Assembly: GCA_027039465.1 (NCBI GenBank)
Contig: JALWEA010000552.1
Location: 1-23,195, forward strand
Length of the DNA: 23,195 nt
Source: Calditrichia bacterium
GTDB taxonomy: Bacteria; Calditrichota; Calditrichia; Calditrichales; Calditrichaceae
Direction: 5' to 3'
Positions 1 through 7,582 of this stretch are shown here, piece by piece (position 1 is the first letter of the stretch; the number at the start of each line of letters is the position of its first letter). The notes beneath the pieces were generated by a model. The model did not search any database and had not been told where the DNA came from. It worked only from the letters and a program-made list of their open reading frames with translations. Both the position numbers and the translations under genes were made by a program.

Positions 1-11
1 CGGATACACGC

Positions 12-42
12 TTAACTCTTAACCCTTAACTCTTAACTCTTA
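12..42 (+). repeat. TTAACYC heptamer tract
   Basis: Four consecutive 7-bp units (TTAACTC, TTAACCC, TTAACTC, TTAACTC) lie in the upstream gap before the SPFH gene. The same unit recurs at 10408-10440 and 15755-15797, and in reverse complement near 16810-16832. It is one of several short-period repeat types that fill gaps between genes in this window. Function unknown. Confidence 0.8.
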
Positions 43-157
43 CCACCCTCCCGCCAATCAATTCCCAATTAAAATTAAAATTGCTTTTTAAGAATAAATT
101 TTAAATATTCCGCATTAATATGCAGGACAATAAAATAACCATTTATTGGAGAATGTC

Positions 158-1126
158 ATGGGCATTATTATTTTAGGCATCCTTTTGTTGGCGTTTGTTT
201 TGATTTTTCTTTTTGAATACCGTTTGCGTCAGCCGGACGAAATTGTTTTGACGGATACGGCGGGCAAGATTAAAATGCGCAAAGGCCGTTATTATCCGCG
301 CCATTTTAGTTTGGCCGTTCCGGCCACGATCCATTCATTAACGCAGGAATTTGAAAGCGAAGCCAAAGGTAAGCTGCCGCTTAAAGTCAAATTGGTGCTG
401 ACTACGGCCGCCTCAACCGATCATTTGGAAGCGTTGGTGCGCAGCGGGGGCTGGAACAAAAACATGGTGCAAAAGGCAACCGAAGAATGTGCCATTCTGA
501 TTCAATCTTTGAGCAAAGAATTTTGCGAACAGCATGAAGTGGACGAATTGAGCAGCGAGGCTTTACGTCAGCATTTGCACAAAAATCTGGAAAAAGAGAG
601 TCTGAAATTCGGGTTGAATGTAATTCAGGTTAACGTGCAAAGCATCGAACCGGTGGATGCCGAAATTGCCGAGGCCATGCAGCAACAGGAAGCGGCCCGC
701 ATTCGGGAAAAGACCGAGAAGATCAATCAGGAAGCGCGTTTGAATGCCACTAAAAAACGCTTGGAAACCGATGAAAAGATCAAGCTGCTTGAACATCAAT
801 TGGAATTGAAAGAATTGGAATTAAAAAAAGAAGCGCAGGAAAAAGAAGCCGAATTGGCCAAACGACAAGTGGAGCAGGAGTTGGAACGGCGTAAGATGCA
901 ATTCGAGATGGAGCAGCAGGAACTAAAAACCTTTGAAGATCATCCTGAACTGTTGTTGCTTTCGCCGCAGTTAGCCCGATTGGCCGAAGCAGGTCAGCAG
1001 TTGCGCAATGCCCGAACCGTGGTTTCGCTCTCGGGTTTGGATCAGCAAAAAGCCGGTACTTTAATGGAAGCGCTGGAGCAGGTAGTAAAGAACGCTTTTC
1101 AGAAAACGAAGGGCGGAGGAAAATAA
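158..1126 (+). CDS. SPFH/band-7 domain membrane protein
   Basis: Probable membrane-anchored scaffold of the stomatin/prohibitin/flotillin (SPFH) superfamily, 322 residues. Residues 2-20 form one hydrophobic N-terminal segment. A charged beta-rich region (about 25-165) fits the band-7 fold, including the segment VNVQSIEPVD that typically ends it. Then comes a long Glu/Lys/Gln-rich coiled coil (about 168-258) and a short C-terminal tail. Such proteins usually oligomerise at the inner membrane and organise proteases or membrane domains; no specific partner can be named here. I chose the ATG at 158 because GGAG at 148-151 sits 6 bases upstream. A TTG at 146 is in frame but overlaps that ribosome binding site. 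The next gene starts 177 bp downstream with no terminator visible between them, so co-transcription is possible. The family call is good; the exact subfamily is uncertain. Confidence 0.75.
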   Translation: MGIIILGILLLAFVLIFLFEYRLRQPDEIVLTDTAGKIKMRKGRYYPRHFSLAVPATIHSLTQEFESEAKGKLPLKVKLVLTTAASTDHLEALVRSGGWNKNMVQKATEECAILIQSLSKEFCEQHEVDELSSEALRQHLHKNLEKESLKFGLNVIQVNVQSIEPVDAEIAEAMQQQEAARIREKTEKINQEARLNATKKRLETDEKIKLLEHQLELKELELKKEAQEKEAELAKRQVEQELERRKMQFEMEQQELKTFEDHPELLLLSPQLARLAEAGQQLRNARTVVSLSGLDQQKAGTLMEALEQVVKNAFQKTKGGGK

Positions 1127-1303
1127 GTTTTGAATAATGTGATTTTAATCGATTGGAATACCATCTGCGGTTCTCCCTGATAATTCGGATTCTAAACGGA
1201 AGGATGGGGCTAACATTTTAAAATCCGGATATTTCAACTTTTAGATTGAATTTATTATTGTTGAGTTTTACGGGATACAGTAGTAATCCCATGGTAAACG
1301 TAC

Positions 1304-4300
1304 ATGCAAAAAGACATTTTTCAACTAAAGCCGTTTAAAGCGGCCAAAGTTTCGGAAATTAGTGAGGCGACCGCCGCGGCTCCGGTTTCGGAGGCGGAGC
1401 GGATTAATTTTCACATCGGTCATCCCATTCAAGACGAGCGCCTGACCGCCCTATTTCGTCAGCTTGTTTTTCAGGCAACGGATGGCGGTGAGGTGGCTTC
1501 GGCTCAAAGTTTTGAGCGCTATTTAAAAAATCGGGAAGTTGGCGATTCGCTGGCGCCGTTGGTTCGCTTTGTGTACGATGTCATTCCGTTCTGCAATCCT
1601 TACGCACCGCGCGGCGGCTACAGCCGCAAAAATCCAGGGCCACTGATCGAACGTTTGCAGCATTGGTTCGAAAACGAGCAGTTGGAGCCCATCCGCTACG
1701 ATTGCGGAAAGGAATCCGGCCAAAAGGAACTGATGTTGGGCAGCGGCGGTCTTTGGGAAAATGTGCGCGTTTTTTTGTTCACGCTCAAACATTCGTTACC
1801 CGCATTACCGGCGCATGTTTTTCTTTATCAAACGTCCCTGCCCGCGTATCTAAAAAAAATAGACGGATTTGAATTTCACATTTTACCCAAAGATGAAAAG
1901 CAAACGCTTCGTTTGCTGGAAGAGAATCCCTTGCCGGCACCGTCCTTTTTGTTTTTGGGAGCCGTGCCTGGCGAACCGTTCCGACGCCGTTTGCGGGAAT
2001 TGGTTTTGCAGCAACCGCTTTTTATTGTGGAATTGAATAATGCTCCCAACCATTTTTCATTGGCGCGCGAAGCTTTGTTAGCCGACCGGGTGCTACGCTT
2101 TTTAACGGCCGAAGCTTTTAATCCGCAGTTGCAAGGATTGTCCGTGGTGGTGGCTGCCGGTCGGGCCGATTACATTCAACGGCTGGAAACCGTTCATTTT
2201 GAATTAAAGGGGACGCCCTCCGCGCCGGAAACGGCATTACTGCATTTTTTACTGGAACATCCGGAAATTGTCGTTCGGGGAAATGAAAGCGCAGACGCTA
2301 CGCTACCGATAACTTCCGTTTCGGATGATCGATTTCCGGCGGTAAGACAAATTTTAGACACGGCCGATCGATTTCTGAATCGCGTGCACCTGCCTTCCAC
2401 CCGCCCGCTGAATGCAATGGTAGAAAAAAGAAAAAACACGATTGAGCAGGCAAGCGCACGAGCCTATCGCTTTTTGCGCCACGGAACGGTTCTTGACGAT
2501 TCGTTTGAACCATTGACGCCGCCCGAGGTCATTGGGCGATTTTTTGAGAATGTGTCAAATGCTTCATGGCTCACAGAGCTGGAAACGAACTTTTTGAACG
2601 CCTTTGTGCAGGTGCATCCGGAATACGATCGCCGTTTCACGTTAGCTGTTAGCGGTTCGGCGCGCACGGCTTTGGGACTGTTGGGCTTCCACGGGCCGAT
2701 CAAACGGGTGATGAGTCCGGATTTGAGCTGGACGTACGAACATTGTTTTCCGCAGGTGGATGTTTTGCCGATTAATCCGTTGCAGCCGTTTGATGTTCGC
2801 GCATTCATCCGGCAAATCGAAGCGCGTATTGAACGGGATGTCCGTTGGCTGGAAGACGGGGCGCTTATTCTGAACAATCCGCACAATGCCACTGGCCGCA
2901 TTTTGCCGGAAGAAGATTTAAAAGAATTGCTGCGTTGGGCGCTGCAAAAGGGTTTGTTCGTAATTGATGATTTATCGTACCAGAATGTCGGGCCGTGGCC
3001 TGAAGCGCGGCGGGTTAAAAGCCTGAAGCAGCTTACTTTGGATTTGCAACGAGCAGGCCTGATCGGCAGCGAAGAGGTCAAGCGCCTAATCACGATTCAT
3101 TCGCTTTCCAAAACCGACAGTTTTGCCGGGGCGCGGCTTACGGTTGTGGAAATTCCCGAGCCGAAGCTTTTTGAAACATTTGCCTCGTTTTTGCAGCAGG
3201 TTAGCCGCCATCAACTTCCCTTACTGATTGCCTACTTGTTTTATCGCAACGGTGCGGCCAAAACGGAAAACTATTGGGATTTTCGCAATCGTCTGTTTGC
3301 CGAGCGCATGGAAGCTTTGAACAAAGCGGCGCGCGATTTGCCGGATGAGCGCAATCCGTATCAGGCGCAACTTTTGGCGCCTGAAGGAAGCATGTACCCG
3401 CTGTTGTTCATTCGCAAATTACCGGCCGGAATTTCTTTGGATGCGCTTTCTTCCAATTTGGCCAATCAGGGTATCGGTTTGGTGCCGTTGAGCACCTTTG
3501 CCCGCACAGCTTCCGGATTCGAGACGGCGCGTCCGGCTTTTCGTTTGACCCTGGGCGGGAGTACCCGAGGCGAAAAGTTGTATTATCAGATGCGGCGGGT
3601 TTTGATCGATTTGAATCGTTTGATTGCACAGGAATCGTCCGCTTTTCAGAAACAGACGTTTGCCGTAAAAACACCGGATATGCAAAATAGCAAAGCGGCG
3701 GCCGTTTGGAAAGGATTAACCGATGATTTGCGTCGGGCGGCAAAGGCACGTTTTGTTCGTCGGAAATCCGATGGCGTATTGGGGGAATCCGCCGACTTTG
3801 ACGATTTTTTGGAAGAACGCCTGAACAGCCTGAGCGCCGTGTTCCAAGGCAAGCTTTTGCAATGGCAGCGTCTGTTGGTACAGGACGCGAAAGAGCGCTC
3901 GGCCCGCCTGGCGCGGATTTTGGAAGCCGAATTTTACAAAGACGATTTAGCGGAACGCCAAAAACGTTTTCGCCGCCGTTTGTTTGACCGCACCGTGCAT
4001 CCAACGCAAATGTACGCTTTGCAGGTGGAACAACAGGCGCGCGGCATGATGGAATCCGTTTTGCTGGATTCCGTGCCTGGTAGAGAGCGGGTGGAACGAT
4101 TGGCCGAGACATTGCTTCTGGAATTTTCAGGCCGTAATGTGGCTGTTAATTCCGTGCAGGAAGCGGATGAATTGCTGCTGGACTTGGACAGTTTTATTGA
4201 GGCCGAAATCGAGGCGGAGCAGGCCGGAGCCGATTTGCCAAGGACGTTCCTTTCCTTTTGGGGCGATTGGGACGGCAGCACGCGGCCATCCGGTCAGGGG

Positions 4301-6871
4301 CATCGATTGATTGCCGCGGTAGTTATTGAAAATGTGGCTCGGCTGGCGCAAATTTTTTCCGTTTTGAATCGCCTGGAGCCCAGTTTGCCGGTTGATCCGA
4401 TGCTTTTGGCGGAGATCGAACGCTTCCCTGCGCAAAGAGCCAAGTTTTGGAATCTGCTAAATAAAATAACCACATTGACCAACCAGTTGGAAAAACGTTA
4501 TCGGACGTTATTACCGGCCGATCCGCAAATATCGCGCTGGCGCAGGCTGGGCATTAAGTTGCGCTTGCTGCATGATCCGTGGACGGTCATTTGGGAGCAC
4601 AACGATCGTCTGGAACGCAAAATGCGGCAATTGCGGATCGAGCGGCGGAAGGGCCTGGAATACTATTTCGGATTAAATAAAAAATTACGCAAGGCGCTGC
4701 ATGCTCTGATTCCGATCCTATTAAAGCATGCAGACGATCCGCAGCTTTTGTATTTTGCCGGATTTTATCGCGACTTGCTCAAGCGGTTTGTGCTGACACC
4801 GCGCATTCACCAGAATATGATCACGTCCATTGATCCGTTTGCCATTGACACCACGGTTTTTAATCTGCAGGAAATCAATGAGATCGGCGGAAGCGTCGGC
4901 AACGGCGGATTGATTTTGGGCTTGCAGGTGAGCATGACCAGCCAATCCGAGGCCCTGATTCGTTTGGATCAAAAACTTAGGGCGCGCAAAGAAGCCATTT
5001 TGCGTGAGCGGGCGCAGAGTGTTTTGCCCGAAATTTGGATTATTCCTTTGTTTGAAGACTTTGAGGTGGTGCGCAACATTGAAAGCTATTTGGACGATTT
5101 GTGGCAATACGCCCGCACGCATCGGTCGGCTACGGAAAGTCCCGAAGAGCGGTTTGCAAACATGATTTGCGAAATTTTCGTTGCCGGTTCGGATCTCAGT
5201 CAGCAGGTCGGTCAACCCGTGGCTGCAAAGTTGTACAAAGAGACCAAATTTAAAGTGGTGGATTGGCTGGCTAAAAAGGGATTGATCGATCGGGTGCGCT
5301 TAAAATTGGGAAGCGGCGAACCCATGCAACGGCAGGGCGGTTTTTACGATGCCCTTGGCGGGCAACCGGCCTTTTTAACAGACAAGGAACGAAAACGAAT
5401 TATTGAGAAGCATCTGAAACCATCGGTCGCCAAAAGCTGTGAATACGCCATTACGCCTTTACGCGGAGTGATGCAAAGCGGCGATTTGCGTACCTTCCAA
5501 AGTACGATTTCCGAAAGACTGCGTTTGCTGGCTCCGGTTCAGCGGGCAGAGCTTTTATTCCACATTGCCCGCCTGCAGCAATACCATGACCGCGAACTCA
5601 TTCGCGCCGGCGAGCCGTTAATTTTGACGCGTCTGAAATTCAGCGACCGCGGCGAAAAGGAATTAAAGCGGTTGACGATGGGTTGGCCCGATCCTGTTTA
5701 CGACCGGTTCTTGGAATTGACCCAAAAGAATTTCAGAGAAATTGTTTACGGCCGCGAAGAGGATGTGGTAGGTATTCATGTGATCTCCTACTTTATTTCG
5801 CGCATGACGCCCTCGTTTCGTGATCGTCCGACGGTTCGGCCTGGCAGCGCTTCTTCGCCTGAAGCCGGTCAGCGTATTATTGCCAAACTCTCACAGGTAC
5901 TTCCTTTGGCCAAATACGGTACGATGTTACGCGCCATCGGACACAATCGCGCTCAGACCATGATCCTGGGCGTCAATCAGTTGACCACCGGACTCTTCCG
6001 CGCATTAAAGGAATTTTCCGGCGCCCAACAAAACACGATGAGCGCCCGTCTGTTAATACAGGAACGTATTTTGCCCTTCCTGCCGGTGTACGAAATTTTG
6101 CACACTTTACGCCTGTACCAGGATTTGGAGCTGAGATTCTTCAAACCGATGCAGTCTTTGTTTCCCGCGGGAAACAGCGCGGTGGCAGCCTTGTTTGAGG
6201 ACTTCGAGCTGATGCACGAATACATTCCGCTGTTTCAGTTTGAATTGCTAAGACGCCACGGACTGGCAGCGAATGAATTCATGGAAAACGGTTATTTTAA
6301 ACAGAGTCTTTTACCGGCGCTGCGACCGGATTTGGCCGTGCTGCTGCAAAGCAATCTTTTTAATAATGATTTTAGCAAGTTGCTTGGCGCTTCGTCCGCG
6401 GCTTTCGTAAAAGCGGATTGGCAAAGTGAAACGGAGCGCCTGTTGCGCATTCCGCGACAAATTAACCAATGGCGCAGGGAAATTTGGCAATTGATCGGCG
6501 AAAAAGTGGCCATGCAGGTGGAGAGTTTTAATCAATTGGCTTTGGCGATTTCGGTGTTGCTTAAAAATCAAATTGACGGCAGTCGGGCATTGAATCAGAA
6601 TTTGGGTCGCTTGCAACGAACGTCCTCGCAATTGAGCCTGAGTTTGCAGCATTTAAGCGATGAAAATTTGCGCCAGTTTTTAACGGCCGCCGTGCACTAT
6701 TTGGGTAGCGCATCGCAAAATGCGGTTGAGTTGCCGGTGAATGTAATGCGTGCTTTGCGCGATGTGGAACGGATTTTGAAAATTGAACAGCAGCCGTTAA
6801 GCGCTTCCGAGCAGGATCGGTTGCGTTTTTTCATTTTGCAGATTGCGCGATTGACCGGGGAGAACGGGTAG
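1304..6871 (+). CDS. Giant fusion: pseudo-aminotransferase, PLP aminotransferase, PEP carboxylase-like domain
   Basis: A 1855-residue single open frame with three parts. (1) Residues about 30-340 follow the order of a class I aminotransferase but have no PLP lysine: INFHIGHP near 34 and an SKxFG-like site reading LTAEAF at 267-272. (2) Residues about 400-790 are a class I/II aminotransferase. They carry NPHNATG (525-531), DDLSY (555-559, Asp556 and Tyr559 placed like the PLP-binding pair), SLSK with PLP-lysine candidate Lys603, and a C-terminal Arg747 in FRLTLGG. (3) Residues about 800-1855 carry motifs in the order and spacing of PEP carboxylase: TVHPTQ with His899, GDWDGS (987-992), VSMTSQSEAL near 1209-1218, PLFED (1248-1252), GSDLSQQVG (1295-1303) and GSGEPMQRQGG (1336-1346). 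The start at ATG 1304 has no clear ribosome binding site. PEP carboxylase alone is usually near 900 residues. Family assignments come from motif reading; the function of the whole is not known. Confidence 0.8.
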   Translation: MQKDIFQLKPFKAAKVSEISEATAAAPVSEAERINFHIGHPIQDERLTALFRQLVFQATDGGEVASAQSFERYLKNREVGDSLAPLVRFVYDVIPFCNPYAPRGGYSRKNPGPLIERLQHWFENEQLEPIRYDCGKESGQKELMLGSGGLWENVRVFLFTLKHSLPALPAHVFLYQTSLPAYLKKIDGFEFHILPKDEKQTLRLLEENPLPAPSFLFLGAVPGEPFRRRLRELVLQQPLFIVELNNAPNHFSLAREALLADRVLRFLTAEAFNPQLQGLSVVVAAGRADYIQRLETVHFELKGTPSAPETALLHFLLEHPEIVVRGNESADATLPITSVSDDRFPAVRQILDTADRFLNRVHLPSTRPLNAMVEKRKNTIEQASARAYRFLRHGTVLDDSFEPLTPPEVIGRFFENVSNASWLTELETNFLNAFVQVHPEYDRRFTLAVSGSARTALGLLGFHGPIKRVMSPDLSWTYEHCFPQVDVLPINPLQPFDVRAFIRQIEARIERDVRWLEDGALILNNPHNATGRILPEEDLKELLRWALQKGLFVIDDLSYQNVGPWPEARRVKSLKQLTLDLQRAGLIGSEEVKRLITIHSLSKTDSFAGARLTVVEIPEPKLFETFASFLQQVSRHQLPLLIAYLFYRNGAAKTENYWDFRNRLFAERMEALNKAARDLPDERNPYQAQLLAPEGSMYPLLFIRKLPAGISLDALSSNLANQGIGLVPLSTFARTASGFETARPAFRLTLGGSTRGEKLYYQMRRVLIDLNRLIAQESSAFQKQTFAVKTPDMQNSKAAAVWKGLTDDLRRAAKARFVRRKSDGVLGESADFDDFLEERLNSLSAVFQGKLLQWQRLLVQDAKERSARLARILEAEFYKDDLAERQKRFRRRLFDRTVHPTQMYALQVEQQARGMMESVLLDSVPGRERVERLAETLLLEFSGRNVAVNSVQEADELLLDLDSFIEAEIEAEQAGADLPRTFLSFWGDWDGSTRPSGQGHRLIAAVVIENVARLAQIFSVLNRLEPSLPVDPMLLAEIERFPAQRAKFWNLLNKITTLTNQLEKRYRTLLPADPQISRWRRLGIKLRLLHDPWTVIWEHNDRLERKMRQLRIERRKGLEYYFGLNKKLRKALHALIPILLKHADDPQLLYFAGFYRDLLKRFVLTPRIHQNMITSIDPFAIDTTVFNLQEINEIGGSVGNGGLILGLQVSMTSQSEALIRLDQKLRARKEAILRERAQSVLPEIWIIPLFEDFEVVRNIESYLDDLWQYARTHRSATESPEERFANMICEIFVAGSDLSQQVGQPVAAKLYKETKFKVVDWLAKKGLIDRVRLKLGSGEPMQRQGGFYDALGGQPAFLTDKERKRIIEKHLKPSVAKSCEYAITPLRGVMQSGDLRTFQSTISERLRLLAPVQRAELLFHIARLQQYHDRELIRAGEPLILTRLKFSDRGEKELKRLTMGWPDPVYDRFLELTQKNFREIVYGREEDVVGIHVISYFISRMTPSFRDRPTVRPGSASSPEAGQRIIAKLSQVLPLAKYGTMLRAIGHNRAQTMILGVNQLTTGLFRALKEFSGAQQNTMSARLLIQERILPFLPVYEILHTLRLYQDLELRFFKPMQSLFPAGNSAVAALFEDFELMHEYIPLFQFELLRRHGLAANEFMENGYFKQSLLPALRPDLAVLLQSNLFNNDFSKLLGASSAAFVKADWQSETERLLRIPRQINQWRREIWQLIGEKVAMQVESFNQLALAISVLLKNQIDGSRALNQNLGRLQRTSSQLSLSLQHLSDENLRQFLTAAVHYLGSASQNAVELPVNVMRALRDVERILKIEQQPLSASEQDRLRFFILQIARLTGENG

Positions 6872-6894
6872 CATGAAGTGTGGAATGGTTGATT

Positions 6895-7060
6895 GGTTAA
6901 ATGGGAATCGTTAATCGTGTAACCGTTATTCGTATATTCGTTAAGCGTGATTCGGGAGGTGATGCTGTCATCGCGAGGCCTGGAACCATGACTGGCGCCA
7001 CGGATTATTAAGGCAGTGACATGGATTAATTGGGAACTGGGAACTGGGAACTGGTACGGT
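6895..7060. repeat. Composite intergenic repeat block
   Basis: Just after the giant fusion gene the sequence carries an inverted-orientation ACGAATAY octamer tract (about 6915-6945). Next is a segment shared with 20449-20480 (GGAACCATG.CTGGCGCCA, from 6982). Last are three 7-bp AACTGGG units (about 7029-7050). No coding sequence is supported on either strand and no terminator for the upstream gene is visible. Confidence 0.65.
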
Positions 7061-7137
7061 AATCGGATGTGATCTTTCACATTATTGGGCAAAAACTATT
7101 TCAACTAAATAGTTCGCCACATTGTCATTTCTAAAGT

Positions 7138-7181
7138 GGCACCCTTCCCTGCGGGTCGCAGGGAAGGGCCGGGGATGGGTT
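7138..7181. repeat. Dispersed hairpin repeat, copy A
   Basis: A perfect 12-bp stem, CCCTTCCCTGCG and CGCAGGGAAGGG (7142-7168), closes a GGT loop. The whole 44-bp element, ending GGGGATGGGTT, recurs in reverse orientation at 10076-10118, on the other side of the aconitase gene. The element is not followed by a T run, so I do not read it as an intrinsic terminator. Confidence 0.75.
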
Positions 7182-7535
7182 AAAAAGATGGTTTGTCATT
7201 CCGAGTCACGCTCCGGCGGGACGAAGAATTCCTGACATTATTCAGGTCATTTTTCAGCAGGTTTTCTCAATTTTGAGGGCAATACGGTATCGTCTCGATG
7301 GTTGGGCAATTATTGACAGTTGTAGTGCGGGTTCCTTGTCAAAGGGGGTATTATTTTAAATGTAAAGGACATAAACGTCCTAATGATTAAAAATATTTTT
7401 ATCCGAACCGAACCACAGCCTAAAGGCTGTGGCTAACAGCTGTGGCTAACGATTGCTATCAAAAAATCCCACGTCCTTTCCTCGTGTTGTCGGGATCGGA
7501 ATAAGGGACGATTTAACCATCACCATAGTGTAAAC
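7182..7535. other. Non-coding gap with small inverted repeats
   Basis: I see no gene here. From 7195 a stretch reads TGTCATTCCGAG, resembling the common dispersed intergenic repeat type found in many bacteria. At 7413-7432 there is an inverted repeat CCACAGCC-TAAA-GGCTGTGG, and its right arm plus CTAAC is immediately repeated (7425-7437 and 7438-7450). Nothing suggests an RNA gene. Confidence 0.5.
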
Positions 7536-7540
7536 AAAAA

Positions 7541-7561
7541 AAGGCTGCAAGATGCAGCCTT
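7541..7561 (-). terminator. Intrinsic terminator of aconitase gene
   Basis: A 9-bp perfect stem AAGGCTGCA / TGCAGCCTT with an AGA loop lies 21 bp beyond the aconitase stop codon. On the minus strand the hairpin is followed by a run of T (the A run at 7536-7542 on the plus strand). That is the standard Rho-independent layout. Confidence 0.9.
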
Positions 7562-7582
7562 TTTCTTCTTAAATCAAAGAAT

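Noticed and set aside
12..42. Telomere-like repeat (TTAACCC resembles eukaryotic telomere units)
   Set aside because: Only four imperfect units, interspersed between genes at several internal positions; it has no terminal location or hairpin end.
2464..3093. Minus-strand open frame of 209 codons within the giant gene
   Set aside because: It lies wholly inside the aminotransferase coding frame, shows no recognisable domain, and has the Ser/Arg-rich composition of a shadow frame.
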